A DNA stretch of 64,000 nucleotides from positions 1,240,001 through 1,304,000 of the forward strand of contig JAXMBA010000002.1 of NCBI GenBank assembly GCA_046350095.1, written 5' to 3'. The position numbers and the translations under genes are program-made. Below the pieces are notes generated by a model. That model worked only from the letters and a program-made list of their open reading frames with translations. It was not told where the DNA came from and made no database searches. The DNA is from Urbifossiella sp046350095 (lineage in GTDB: Bacteria > Planctomycetota > Planctomycetia > Gemmatales > Gemmataceae). Positions 8,208-16,429 of this stretch are shown one piece after another (the first letter of the stretch is position 1; the number at the start of each line of letters is the position of its first letter).

Positions 8208-9743
8208 ATGCTCGCCAAGCTGCGGACGTTCGCCCTCGCCGGGATCGACGCGGTCCCGGTCGAGGTCGAGGTGGACGCCGCGGCCGGCACCCCCAAGACC
8301 GTCCTCGTCGGCCTCCCCGAGCTGGCCGTCCGCGAGAGCGTCCACCGCATCGAACGGGCGCTCGCCAACCTGGGGTACTTCCGCCCCACCGGCCGCACCA
8401 TCATCAACCTCGCCCCGGCCGACCTGCGCAAGGACGCCGGCGCGTTCGACCTGCCGATCGCGCTCGGCGTGCTCGTCGCCACCGGGCAGGTGAAGCCCGA
8501 CCAGATCGCCGACCTGGCCGCCGTCGGCGAGCTGGCGCTCGACGGCGCCGTGCGGCCCGTGAAGGGCGCGCTGTCGGTGGCGATGGCGGCGCGCGACCAG
8601 GGGCTGAAGCGGCTCCTCGTCCCCGCCGAGAACGCCCGCGAAGCCGCCGTCGTGCAGGAAATCGAGGTCTACGCCGTCACGTCGCTCGCCGAGGCGGTCG
8701 GGCTCGTGACGGGGCAGGTGGACGTGGACCCGGTGGCGTACCGGCCCGAGGAGGTGGCCGGGCAGCTGAACCGCTACGACATCGACTTCGCCGAGGTGCG
8801 CGGGCAGGAGTCGGCGAAGCGGGCGATGGTCGTGGCCGCGGCCGGCGGGCACAACATCCTGATGTTGGGGGCTCCGGGGTCCGGCAAGTCGATGCTCGCC
8901 AAGCGGCTACCCACCATCCTGCCGCCGCTGACCGCCACCGAGAGCCTCGACACCACGCGCATCTACTCCGCCGTCGGCCAACTCCCCCCCGGCGAGGCGC
9001 TGCTGGCGACGCGCCCCTACCGCAACCCGCACCACACCATCTCGGACGCGGGCATGGTCGGCGGCGGGCACGTGCCGCAGCCGGGCGAGATCAGCATGGC
9101 CCACCACGGCGTGCTGTTCCTGGACGAGCTGCCGGAGTTCAACCGCAAGAGCCTCGAGGTGCTGCGGCAGCCGCTCGAAGAAGGCTGCGTCACGATCGCG
9201 CGGGCGACCGGCAGCACGACGTTCCCGGCGCGGTTCATCCTGGTGGCGGCAATGAACCCGTGCCCGTGCGGCTACCTCGGCGACCCGCGGCGGCCGTGCA
9301 AGTGCAACCCGATGATTGTGGAAAAGTACCTCGGCCGCATCAGCGGGCCGCTGCTCGACCGCATCGACCTGCACGTCGAGGTGCCGGCGGTGCCGTTCGC
9401 GGAGCTGACGGCGAAGGCCGACGGCACGCCGAGCGCCGGGATGCGCGACCAGGTGCTGGCGGCGCGGGACCGGCAGCGGGCGCGGTTCGGCGGCGACGGC
9501 TCGGCGGTGAACGGCCGCATGACGGGCCGGCTGATTCGGAAGCACTGCGCGCTGGACGCGGACGGGGAGGCGATGCTGAAGGCGGCGATGGACGACCTGG
9601 GCCTGAGCGCCCGCGCCCACGACCGCATCCTGCGGGTGGCGCGGACGGTCGCCGACCTGGGCGGCAGCGACGCGGTGAAGCCGGACCACCTGGCCGAGGC
9701 GATCGGCTACCGCACGCTCGACCGCAAGCTGTGGGCGGGGTGA
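8208..9743 (+). CDS. comM: YifB/ComM family Mg-chelatase-like AAA+ ATPase
   Basis: 511 aa, the usual family length. An N-terminal ChlI-like (lon-protease-fold) domain, residues 1-170, is followed by an AAA+ domain with Walker A GAPGSGKS at 221-228, 'VLFLDELPEF' as Walker B, and a C-terminal Mg-chelatase subunit ChlI-type domain with a Cys-rich 'NPCPCGYLG' loop. ComM is a hexameric helicase that drives branch migration of incoming single-stranded DNA during natural transformation. No other competence gene is in the window. ATG at 8208 gives the conserved family N-terminus. Confidence 0.92.
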   Translation: MLAKLRTFALAGIDAVPVEVEVDAAAGTPKTVLVGLPELAVRESVHRIERALANLGYFRPTGRTIINLAPADLRKDAGAFDLPIALGVLVATGQVKPDQIADLAAVGELALDGAVRPVKGALSVAMAARDQGLKRLLVPAENAREAAVVQEIEVYAVTSLAEAVGLVTGQVDVDPVAYRPEEVAGQLNRYDIDFAEVRGQESAKRAMVVAAAGGHNILMLGAPGSGKSMLAKRLPTILPPLTATESLDTTRIYSAVGQLPPGEALLATRPYRNPHHTISDAGMVGGGHVPQPGEISMAHHGVLFLDELPEFNRKSLEVLRQPLEEGCVTIARATGSTTFPARFILVAAMNPCPCGYLGDPRRPCKCNPMIVEKYLGRISGPLLDRIDLHVEVPAVPFAELTAKADGTPSAGMRDQVLAARDRQRARFGGDGSAVNGRMTGRLIRKHCALDADGEAMLKAAMDDLGLSARAHDRILRVARTVADLGGSDAVKPDHLAEAIGYRTLDRKLWAG

Positions 9744-9759
9744 CGGCCCGCCCGCCGGG

Positions 9760-10233
9760 TCACGACGGCCGCACCCCGCCGTTCTTGCGGCCGCCGGCGA
9801 GCTTCTCGGCGTGGTCGTGCTCCGCGTCCTCGATCGAGTGCGACACCGTCAGCTTCGTGTCCCGCTTGGCCAGTTCCACCAGCTTCGCGTAGTGCTGGTG
9901 CAGCAGCCACACCTCCTCCTCCGTCAAATCCTCCACGTTGATGAGGCGGTTGCTCGCCCCCTTCATCGCGGCCACCAGCTCGTTCAGCTTGAGCTGGATC
10001 GCCAGGTTGTCCTTGTTCTGCCCGCGCTGGATCAGGAACACCATCAGGAACGTGACGATCGTGGTGCTGGTGTTGATGACCAGCTGCCAGGTGTCGGAGA
10101 ACTCGAACAGCGGGCCGGTAAGCCCCCACACCACGATGACGCCGACGGCCAGCGCGAACGCGTAGGAACTGCCGGTCCACCTGGTGGCCCAGCCGGACAT
10201 CCGCTCCAGCACGCCCGCCCGCTTGCCGCTCAT
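9760..10233 (-). CDS. Low-affinity iron permease family membrane protein
   Basis: 157 aa. Two membrane helices near the N-terminus (about 18-38 and 46-68) are followed by the family hallmark 'NTSTTIVTFLMVFLIQ' and 'IQLKLNELVAA', then a helical cytoplasmic tail. The family (Pfam Iron_permease) is named after yeast Fet4, but transport by the short bacterial members is not well shown. Its start overlaps the stop of the acyltransferase at 10230 in an ATGA arrangement, so the two are probably translated from one mRNA. It converges with comM with a 16-bp gap. Confidence 0.8.
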   Translation of the reverse strand: MSGKRAGVLERMSGWATRWTGSSYAFALAVGVIVVWGLTGPLFEFSDTWQLVINTSTTIVTFLMVFLIQRGQNKDNLAIQLKLNELVAAMKGASNRLINVEDLTEEEVWLLHQHYAKLVELAKRDTKLTVSHSIEDAEHDHAEKLAGGRKNGGVRPS

Positions 10234-11492
10234 GCCGCCCTCCGCCCGGCCGGCGCCAGCGTCAGCACCGGCGCCTTCGGCTTCGGGTCCAGCTTCGCCC
10301 GCAGCCACTCCCGCGCCGGCACCTCCCAGTAGCGGTACACCCCCAGGCACAGGAAGTGGAGCACCACCACCATGCCGAGGTTGTTGTACGCCACCACGTG
10401 CAGCGCCTGCAGCGGCCCCTCGCCGAACGTCCGCGGGTGGTACAGGCTCTGCGCCAGCGGGTGGAGCAGGTACAGGCAGTAGCTCATCTCGCCGAGCACC
10501 ACCATCGGCCGGCACCCGAGCGCCCGCTGGGCCAGCGACGGCAGCGCCGCCAGCTGGTAGATGACGACCGCGCACAGCGGCGCGTACAGCACGTTCTGCG
10601 ACGGGAAGAAGAGCCACTTCGGGGTCGGGCCGGCGCCGAACTCCTGCGGCAGGAGCAGGCGGAAGTTCCCGCCGACGAGCGCCACGGACGCGGCCGTCAG
10701 CAGCGCGGCCCCGGCCCACCACCGCGCCCCGGTCGGTGCCGGCCGGTCGGCGCGGAGGAGGAAGTACTGCCCGGCGAGCGCCCCGATCAGGAACTCGCCG
10801 AACCGCATGTACGGGCACAGGTACAGCTTCCACCACGTCCGGCTCGTGCCGAAGTCGGCGTACCCGAACGCCTCGGGCGGGACGCGGCGGTAAATCAGGT
10901 ACCCGGCCACGAGGTAGACGGCGTACACCGCCGCGACGCCGGCCAGCATCCGCCCCCGGCCGCTCACGAACTTCGCCAGCGGCAGCGCCGCCAGCGGGAA
11001 CACCAGGTAGAAGAAGGCCTCGGTGCTGACGCTCCACGACACCCCGAGGTACCCCTGGCACACCGTCCGCGGGTTGCCGGTCGGGAAGACGGGGACGTGG
11101 ACCCAGCTGTGCGTCAGCGTGCCCTGGTAGGCCAGGGTGGTGAGCGTGTCCGCCGGGAAGAGCATCAGCTCGTTGAAGAACGTGCCGCAGAACGAGAAGC
11201 TGACCAGAAGGCAGACGATGTAGACCGGGTAGATGCGGGCGAACCGGGCGACGGCGTAGCCCCACAGCGTACGGCCGAACCGCTCCCGGAACGGGGCCGA
11301 GTAGTTGTACGCCATCAGGAAGCCGCTGAGCGTGAAGAACAGCGGCATGCCCAGGGCCGACAGCGTCGTCAGCCGCGGCCCGCCGAGCGCGGCCGGCAGG
11401 TTGTGCCCCATGTGGGCCAACAGCACGGTGAGCGCCGCGACGTACCGGAGCCCGGTGAGCGCCTCCAGCCGCGGGCGGGACGACGGGACCAT
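10230..11492 (-). CDS. Acyltransferase 3 family membrane protein, copy 2
   Basis: About 420 aa. Polytopic protein opening with 'RLEALTGLRYVAALTVLLAHM', the typical acyltransferase-3 start with the catalytic-type His in the first helix, then ten or so membrane helices and 'GEMSYCLYLLHP' near the C-terminus. Members O-acetylate surface polysaccharides or lipids. ATG at 11492 has CCTCC (plus strand 11501-11505, GGAGG on the coding strand) 8 nt upstream. It is a close paralogue of the gene at 11508-12770, only 15 bp away. Confidence 0.88.
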   Translation of the reverse strand: MVPSSRPRLEALTGLRYVAALTVLLAHMGHNLPAALGGPRLTTLSALGMPLFFTLSGFLMAYNYSAPFRERFGRTLWGYAVARFARIYPVYIVCLLVSFSFCGTFFNELMLFPADTLTTLAYQGTLTHSWVHVPVFPTGNPRTVCQGYLGVSWSVSTEAFFYLVFPLAALPLAKFVSGRGRMLAGVAAVYAVYLVAGYLIYRRVPPEAFGYADFGTSRTWWKLYLCPYMRFGEFLIGALAGQYFLLRADRPAPTGARWWAGAALLTAASVALVGGNFRLLLPQEFGAGPTPKWLFFPSQNVLYAPLCAVVIYQLAALPSLAQRALGCRPMVVLGEMSYCLYLLHPLAQSLYHPRTFGEGPLQALHVVAYNNLGMVVVLHFLCLGVYRYWEVPAREWLRAKLDPKPKAPVLTLAPAGRRAA

Positions 11493-11507
11493 GCGACGCA
11501 CCTCCGG

Positions 11508-12770
11508 TTACGCCGCGCGGCGATCGGCCGGCACCACCGTAAGCGGCGCCTTCGGCCTGGGGTCGAGTTTGGCCCGCAGCCACTCGCGGGCCGGCACCTC
11601 CCAGTAGCGGTACATGCCGAGGCACATCAGGTGGAGGCCCACCACCATCCCCAGGTTGTTGTAAAGCACCACCCACTTGTTGGTCATCGGCCCCTCGCCG
11701 GCGGCCCGCGGGTAGAACAGGCTCTGCCCGAGCGGGTGGAGCAGGTACAGGCAGTAGCTCATCTCGCCGAGTACGACCATCGGCCGGCACCCGAGGGCGC
11801 GTTGCGCGAACGACGGCAGCGCGGCCAGCTGGTAGATGATCACCGCGCACAGCGGCGCGTACAGCACGTTGTACCCCAGCATCTCCAGGAACCGCGGCCG
11901 GGTCAGCCAGCCGAACCGCTGCGGCACCTGAAGCACGATACTCGACACCACCATCACCGCGGTGGCGCCGAGCAGCATCGCGGCGCCGGCCCACCAGCGG
12001 CCGCCGGTCGCCGGCGGCTTGTCGGCGCGGAGGAGGAAGTACTGCCCGACCAGCGCCCCGATCAGGAACTCGCCGAACCGCATGTACGGGCACAGGTACA
12101 GCTTCCACCACGTCTTCGAGTTGCCGAACCCGGGGGCGTCGTACACCTCCCACGCCAGGCGGCGCGTGACGAGGTACACCGCGAAGATGAACACCGCGTA
12201 CACCGCGGCGACGCCGACCAGCATCCGGCCCCGGCCGGTGACGAACGTCGCCAGCGGCAGCGCCACCAGCGGGAACACCAGGTAGAAGAAGGCCTCGGTG
12301 CTCACGCTCCACGCCACCCCGAGGTAGCCCTGGCTCAGCGGCCGCGGCTTCTGGGAGTCCTGGAAGACGGGGAGGTGGACCCAGCTCTGCGTCAGCGTGG
12401 CGTCGAAGGCCAGGGTGGTGGCCGTGTCCTTCGGGTGGTCGCGCAGGTCGTGGAAGAAGTTCCCCATGAACGAGAAGCTGAGGAGCAGGCAGGCGGCGTA
12501 CACCGGGTAGATGCGGGCGAACCGGGCGACGTAGTACGTCCGCAGGGTGCGGCCGAACTTCTGCCGGAACGGGAGCGAGTAGTTGTACGCCATCAGGAAG
12601 CCGCTGAGCGTGAAGAACAGCGGCATGCCGTAGGCGCCGAGGGTGAACAGCCACGACTTCCCGAACCCGGGCGGGAGGTTGTAGCTCATGTGCGTCAGCA
12701 GCACGCACACGGCGGCGATGTACCGCAGGCCGGTGAGCGCTTCCAGCCGCGGCCGCGTCGTCGGGACCAT
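11508..12770 (-). CDS. Acyltransferase 3 family membrane protein, copy 1
   Basis: 420 aa, same architecture as its downstream neighbour: 'RLEALTGLRYIAAV' start, 'FFTLSGFLMAYNYS', 'WSVSTEAFFYLVFP', 'CPYMRFGEFLIGAL' and 'LGEMSYCLYLLHPLGQS' are shared nearly word for word, whereas loops differ (for example residues around 185-240). Start ATG at 12770 with GAGG 8 nt upstream. It is first in a three-gene minus-strand unit (this gene, its paralogue, the iron-permease protein) read from the promoter at 12796-12824. Confidence 0.88.
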   Translation of the reverse strand: MVPTTRPRLEALTGLRYIAAVCVLLTHMSYNLPPGFGKSWLFTLGAYGMPLFFTLSGFLMAYNYSLPFRQKFGRTLRTYYVARFARIYPVYAACLLLSFSFMGNFFHDLRDHPKDTATTLAFDATLTQSWVHLPVFQDSQKPRPLSQGYLGVAWSVSTEAFFYLVFPLVALPLATFVTGRGRMLVGVAAVYAVFIFAVYLVTRRLAWEVYDAPGFGNSKTWWKLYLCPYMRFGEFLIGALVGQYFLLRADKPPATGGRWWAGAAMLLGATAVMVVSSIVLQVPQRFGWLTRPRFLEMLGYNVLYAPLCAVIIYQLAALPSFAQRALGCRPMVVLGEMSYCLYLLHPLGQSLFYPRAAGEGPMTNKWVVLYNNLGMVVGLHLMCLGMYRYWEVPAREWLRAKLDPRPKAPLTVVPADRRAA

Positions 12771-12795
12771 GCACCGCACCTCGCAAGGGGCCGTG

Positions 12796-12824
12796 GTTAT
12801 CGACCGCCGCCGCCGCGCCGTCAA
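12796..12824 (-). promoter_or_regulatory. Promoter for the acyltransferase unit, TTGACG-17-GATAAC
   Basis: On the minus strand TTGACG (12819-12824) and GATAAC (12796-12801) are 17 nt apart and read toward the acyltransferase start at 12770. The -35 box lies in one arm of an 8-bp inverted repeat (TCAACCCC at 12821-12828, GGGGTTGA at 12837-12844) whose other arm holds the -35 box of the divergent promoter. Confidence 0.6.
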
Positions 12825-12840
12825 CCCCACTCGGGCGGGG

Positions 12841-12870
12841 TTGACACGGCCGCGCCCGCGGGGGTAGACG
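12841..12870 (+). promoter_or_regulatory. Divergent promoter TTGACA-18-TAGACG
   Basis: A consensus -35 box TTGACA at 12841-12846 is 18 nt from TAGACG at 12865-12870, giving a leader of about 25-30 nt to the ATG at 12903. It overlaps the right arm of the inverted repeat at 12821-12844, so one bound regulator could affect both directions. Confidence 0.6.
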
Positions 12871-12902
12871 ACGCCGTTTCCCACTCCCCCGAGGACGCGG
12901 CG

Positions 12903-13661
12903 ATGAACTTCTGGACCGAGGTCAACGACGGCCGCGGGTACGCCCTGGACGCCCTCACCCCGGCCGAGCTCGCCGAGGTCCGCGGCGTCATCGCCGACCA
13001 GTACCTCGGCCACGTCCGCGCCGCCGCCCCGGAGCTGGCCGACCGGGCCGCCGCCGTCGGCATCCAGAACTACCACACGCTGCCGGTCCCGTTCGACCAC
13101 GGCACCTTCTGGGCGAAGGAGAAGCGCGTGCCGCCGGCCAGCGCCGTGCCGGTGTTCGAGCGGCTCGGCTTCTTCCGCCGCATCAAGGCCGTGCTGCCGT
13201 CCGCGGCCGTGTACCACGACGACCTGATGTGGCGCGTCGTGCGGCCGAACGCGGCGTCGGACGTCGGGCCGGTCCACGCCGACAAGTGGTTCTGGGACGC
13301 CGGCAACGGCTCGATCGGGGCCGACCAGGAGCGGCTGAAGGTGTGGATCGCGGTGTTCACCGAGCCGGGCAAGAACGGGCTGACGGTGAAGGGCCACTCG
13401 CACACGTCGGACCGGTGGAAGCACCACTTCGAGTTCAAGCACGGGAAGATGAAGCCGGTGCTGGACGAGTCGCCGGAGGAGCTCGGCATGGAGCTGCTGC
13501 CGCTGGCCCCCGGCGAGCTGGTGATGTTCCACGACGCGCTGCTGCACGGCGGGGCGCTGAACGTGGGGAGCACGTGCCGGGTGAGCATCGAGGTCACGAT
13601 CACCTACCAGGCCGACGAGGGCGCCCGGCGGCTCGGCGAGCTACGGCGCGCGGCGGCGTGA
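12903..13661 (+). CDS. Phytanoyl-CoA dioxygenase-like Fe(II)/2-oxoglutarate protein
   Basis: 252 aa. Double-stranded beta-helix pattern of the PhyH type: 'VGPVHADKWFW' supplies the HxD metal pair, 'MFHDALLHGG' holds a candidate distal His, and 'CRVSIEVTI' supplies the Arg for 2-oxoglutarate. Such proteins hydroxylate small molecules or sugar/lipid moieties. It stands divergent from the acyltransferases and 59 bp ahead of the sulfotransferase, so tailoring of a glycan or lipid is the likely setting. Start ATG 12903 follows GAGGA. Confidence 0.75.
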   Translation: MNFWTEVNDGRGYALDALTPAELAEVRGVIADQYLGHVRAAAPELADRAAAVGIQNYHTLPVPFDHGTFWAKEKRVPPASAVPVFERLGFFRRIKAVLPSAAVYHDDLMWRVVRPNAASDVGPVHADKWFWDAGNGSIGADQERLKVWIAVFTEPGKNGLTVKGHSHTSDRWKHHFEFKHGKMKPVLDESPEELGMELLPLAPGELVMFHDALLHGGALNVGSTCRVSIEVTITYQADEGARRLGELRRAAA

Positions 13662-13720
13662 CGCCCGAGGGGTGGGCTACGTTCCCGCTTGTAACCACAC
13701 CCACGACGGGCGAAGGTGCA

Positions 13721-14956
13721 ATGTTCGACTGGCTACAGCGCCCGCTCCGGCGGGCCGTCGGGGGGCCGACGTCGGTGCCGCGCCTGCGGCACGAGATCCG
13801 GGAGTTGGAGGCCCGTCTGGGCGAGGCGGTGGTGCGGGCCGACCGGGCCGCCGCCGACCGCGACCGGATCGCGGCCGAGCGCGACGCGGCCCGGGAGCGG
13901 TACCACGCGGGCCTCGCCGGGCTGGCCGGGGGCGGGTTCTCCGACGCCGCGCTGTTCGAGTCCCTGCGGGCCGCCGGCGTGCCGGCCGCGCCCGACGACC
14001 GGGTGATCCTGCACGTCGGGTTCGCGCACTCGGCCACCACCTCGCTCCAGTACGAGTTCTTCGGCGCCCGCGACGACGTGTTCTACACCGGCCTGCCGTA
14101 CGCCGAGGCCGGCGGGTTCTTCTCGCACCTGAAGTTCACCGACGACCACCTCCTGGACCCGGCCGAGATGCTCCGGCTGTGCCGGGACACGGTGTACGCC
14201 CACCCGGCCCGGCGGGGCCGGCCGGTGGTGGTGTCGGACGAGATGCTCACCGAGCCGCCGGAGGTGTACTACCACCCCCACCTCCTTCCCGGGGCGCAGG
14301 TGGCGGCCCGGCTGAAGCGGTTCTTCCCGGCCGCACGGGTGGTGTTCACCTTCCGCCGGCAGCCGGAATATGTCGAGTCGATGTACTTCAACCTGAAGCG
14401 GAACCACGCCTACCTGGCGGGGATGCCGGTGCCGCCGTTCCACGAGTGGTGGGACGGGGTGACGCGCACCCAGGTCCGCGGCCCGTACCTGCTGAACCTC
14501 GACTACGCCCCGCTCGTCCGCGTGTACGCCGACCTGTTCGGGCCGGAGAACGTGCTCGTCCTGCCGCTGGAGGAGCTCAAGGCGCGCGGGACGGCGGCGT
14601 ACCTCGGCCGGCTGTGCGACTTCCTCGGCCTGCCGCTGCGGCCCGCCGACGTGGCCCGGTTCCGCCGGCCGCGGAACGAGCGGATGACCGTGGTCGAGGC
14701 GCGCGTCGCCGACCTCATCGCGGCCCGGCACGAGGCGGCCGGTGTCCGGCGGGCGGTGGGGAACGAGCACCTGGCGGGGTTGGCGGGTGACGCCGCCCGG
14801 GTGTCGGTACGGCTCGGGGACGACGTCCTCGCCGAGATCGCCCGGGCGGTGGCCGACGGGAACCGGTGGCTGGCGGACGCGTTCGGCCTGCCGCTGGCCG
14901 AGTGGGGCTACGCCGTCGCCCCGCCGGACGCGACCGGCGCCCGCGCCGCGGCCTGA
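13721..14956 (+). CDS. Sulfotransferase-like protein with N-terminal coiled coil
   Basis: 411 aa. Residues about 20-65 form an Arg/Glu/Ala-rich coiled coil. Then comes a PAPS-dependent sulfotransferase pattern: 'VILHVGFAHSATTSLQ' as the 5'-phosphosulfate loop (although the usual Lys/Arg of PKTGTT is absent) and 'ARVVFTFRRQPEYVESMY' as the 3'-phosphate motif. It would transfer sulfate to a sugar hydroxyl. The altered phosphate loop makes activity less certain. It lies between the dioxygenase and glycosyltransferase genes, all on the plus strand. Confidence 0.7.
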   Translation: MFDWLQRPLRRAVGGPTSVPRLRHEIRELEARLGEAVVRADRAAADRDRIAAERDAARERYHAGLAGLAGGGFSDAALFESLRAAGVPAAPDDRVILHVGFAHSATTSLQYEFFGARDDVFYTGLPYAEAGGFFSHLKFTDDHLLDPAEMLRLCRDTVYAHPARRGRPVVVSDEMLTEPPEVYYHPHLLPGAQVAARLKRFFPAARVVFTFRRQPEYVESMYFNLKRNHAYLAGMPVPPFHEWWDGVTRTQVRGPYLLNLDYAPLVRVYADLFGPENVLVLPLEELKARGTAAYLGRLCDFLGLPLRPADVARFRRPRNERMTVVEARVADLIAARHEAAGVRRAVGNEHLAGLAGDAARVSVRLGDDVLAEIARAVADGNRWLADAFGLPLAEWGYAVAPPDATGARAAA

Positions 14957-14989
14957 CCGCCGCCCGTTACCCAGCTTCCCGCGTTGGGG

Positions 14990-15019
14990 TTGTCCGGCCC
15001 CGGCGGCGTGTGGTATCAC
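14990..15019 (+). promoter_or_regulatory. Possible promoter TTGTCC-18-TATCAC
   Basis: TTGTCC at 14990-14995 and TATCAC at 15014-15019 lie 18 nt apart, about 45 nt before the glycosyltransferase ATG at 15065. It supports starting that gene at 15065 rather than at the earlier in-frame TTG at 14984. Confidence 0.4.
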
Positions 15020-15064
15020 GCCCCGGCCGCCGGTACCCCCGGCCGCACCTTCACCGGGTACGAC

Positions 15065-16351
15065 ATGCCGGCGCCGAAGCTGTCGGTCATCCTGCCGAAC
15101 TACAACCACGCGGCCTACCTGCCGCGGTGCGTCGAGGCCATCCTCGGCCAGTCGTTCGCCGACCTGGAGCTCGTCGTCATCGACGACGCCTCCACCGACC
15201 ACAGCCGCGACATCCTCGCCGACTACGCCCGCCGCGACCCCCGGGTCCGCTTCTACCAGAACGCCGAGAACCGCGGCGTCATCGCTACCCTCAACCGCGC
15301 CCTCGACCTCAGCCGCGCCGACTACGTCTTCGGCGCCGCGTCCGACGACTACGTCCTGCCCGGGTACTTCGAGAAGGCGATGGGGCTGTTCGCGGCGAAG
15401 CCGGACGCCGGCGTCGTCGTCGGCCTCGCCGAGTGCCTCGACGACGACGACCGCCTCCGCGTCATCTCGCCCGGCATCTGGGCCGACGAGACGTGCATGA
15501 TGACGCCGAAGCAGGTCGCCCCGCGGATGACCGCGTGCGGCGTGCCCGGCCCGGTGGTGTGGCGGAAGGCCGCGTTCCTGGAAGCCGGCGGGTACCACGC
15601 CGACCTCCGCTGGCACGGCGACTGGTTCCCGCTGCAAGTGATCGCCTTCCGCTACGGGGTCGGGTTCATCCCGGAGCGCTGCTCGGTGGTCCGCGAGGTG
15701 CCCGAATCGTACTCGCAGAACCAGAAGCGGAAGAAGACCCAGCGCGAGGTGCTGCACACGCTGCTGGCCCGCGTCGCGTCGCCGGAGTACCGCGACGTGC
15801 TGTGGGGCTTCACCGCCAGCGGCATCTTCCGCCAGTTCGGCCCCGAGCTGGTCCGCGCCGCGGCGACGTTCCCGGACCTCCCCGACGAACTGCTGCCGCC
15901 GCTGCGCGAGACGACGCTGGCGCACGCCTCCAACGTGCTGCGCGAGCCCGAGGCCGACGTGCGGGCCGGCCTCGCGGCGATGCTGGCCCGCTACGCCGGC
16001 GACGCCTTCCGGCTGTACGACCAGCTCGGCGGCGTGAAGCGGCACGACCCCGACGCGGGGGTGCGGGCGGCGGCGGCGAAGGCCCGGGTGGCGATCCGCC
16101 GGGCCACGCCGGCGCTGCCGTTCTGGAAGTCGCGGGCCCGGCGGGCGGCGGCCAAGTTCATGCGCACCGTGGACCGCTTCTCGCGGCCGCTGCACCACGC
16201 CCGGCTGGAGCGGATCGAGCACCACCTGGCCGACCTGATCGACGTTCAGCGGCAGCTGCTGGCGCAGAACGACCTGTTGCTGCGGATGAAGCTGCGGGAG
16301 GAGAAGGCCGCCGCGGCGCGGCTCGCCGACCGCCCGCGGGCGGCGGCGTAG
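15065..16351 (+). CDS. Family 2 glycosyltransferase
   Basis: 428 aa. N-terminal GT-A domain (1-230): 'LSVILPNYNHAAYLPRCVEAI', 'VIDDASTDHS' and a DDY motif in 'GAASDDYVLPGYFEKA'. A helical C-terminal region follows, ending in a coiled-coil-like tail around 370-420. No membrane helix is visible, so it acts at the cytoplasmic face, adding a sugar to a growing glycan. The neighbours (sulfotransferase, acyltransferases, methyltransferases) suggest an exported, decorated polysaccharide. Confidence 0.88.
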   Translation: MPAPKLSVILPNYNHAAYLPRCVEAILGQSFADLELVVIDDASTDHSRDILADYARRDPRVRFYQNAENRGVIATLNRALDLSRADYVFGAASDDYVLPGYFEKAMGLFAAKPDAGVVVGLAECLDDDDRLRVISPGIWADETCMMTPKQVAPRMTACGVPGPVVWRKAAFLEAGGYHADLRWHGDWFPLQVIAFRYGVGFIPERCSVVREVPESYSQNQKRKKTQREVLHTLLARVASPEYRDVLWGFTASGIFRQFGPELVRAAATFPDLPDELLPPLRETTLAHASNVLREPEADVRAGLAAMLARYAGDAFRLYDQLGGVKRHDPDAGVRAAAAKARVAIRRATPALPFWKSRARRAAAKFMRTVDRFSRPLHHARLERIEHHLADLIDVQRQLLAQNDLLLRMKLREEKAAAARLADRPRAAA

Positions 16352-16429
16352 GCCCGCCGCTTCCGCCGGGGTTCCGGCACGCCGACAGACTCGCCGTCAG
16401 GTCTCGAAGACTCGACCCGACCTACCGGC

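Noticed and set aside
8208..9743. Evidence for a natural-competence locus
   Set aside because: comM is widespread in bacteria without other competence genes and nothing else of that kind is nearby.
10356..13661. Open frame of over 1100 codons on the plus strand
   Set aside because: It is antisense to the two acyltransferases for most of its length and is rich in Arg, His, Gln and Pro. Only its end, in phase with 12903-13661, is a real gene.
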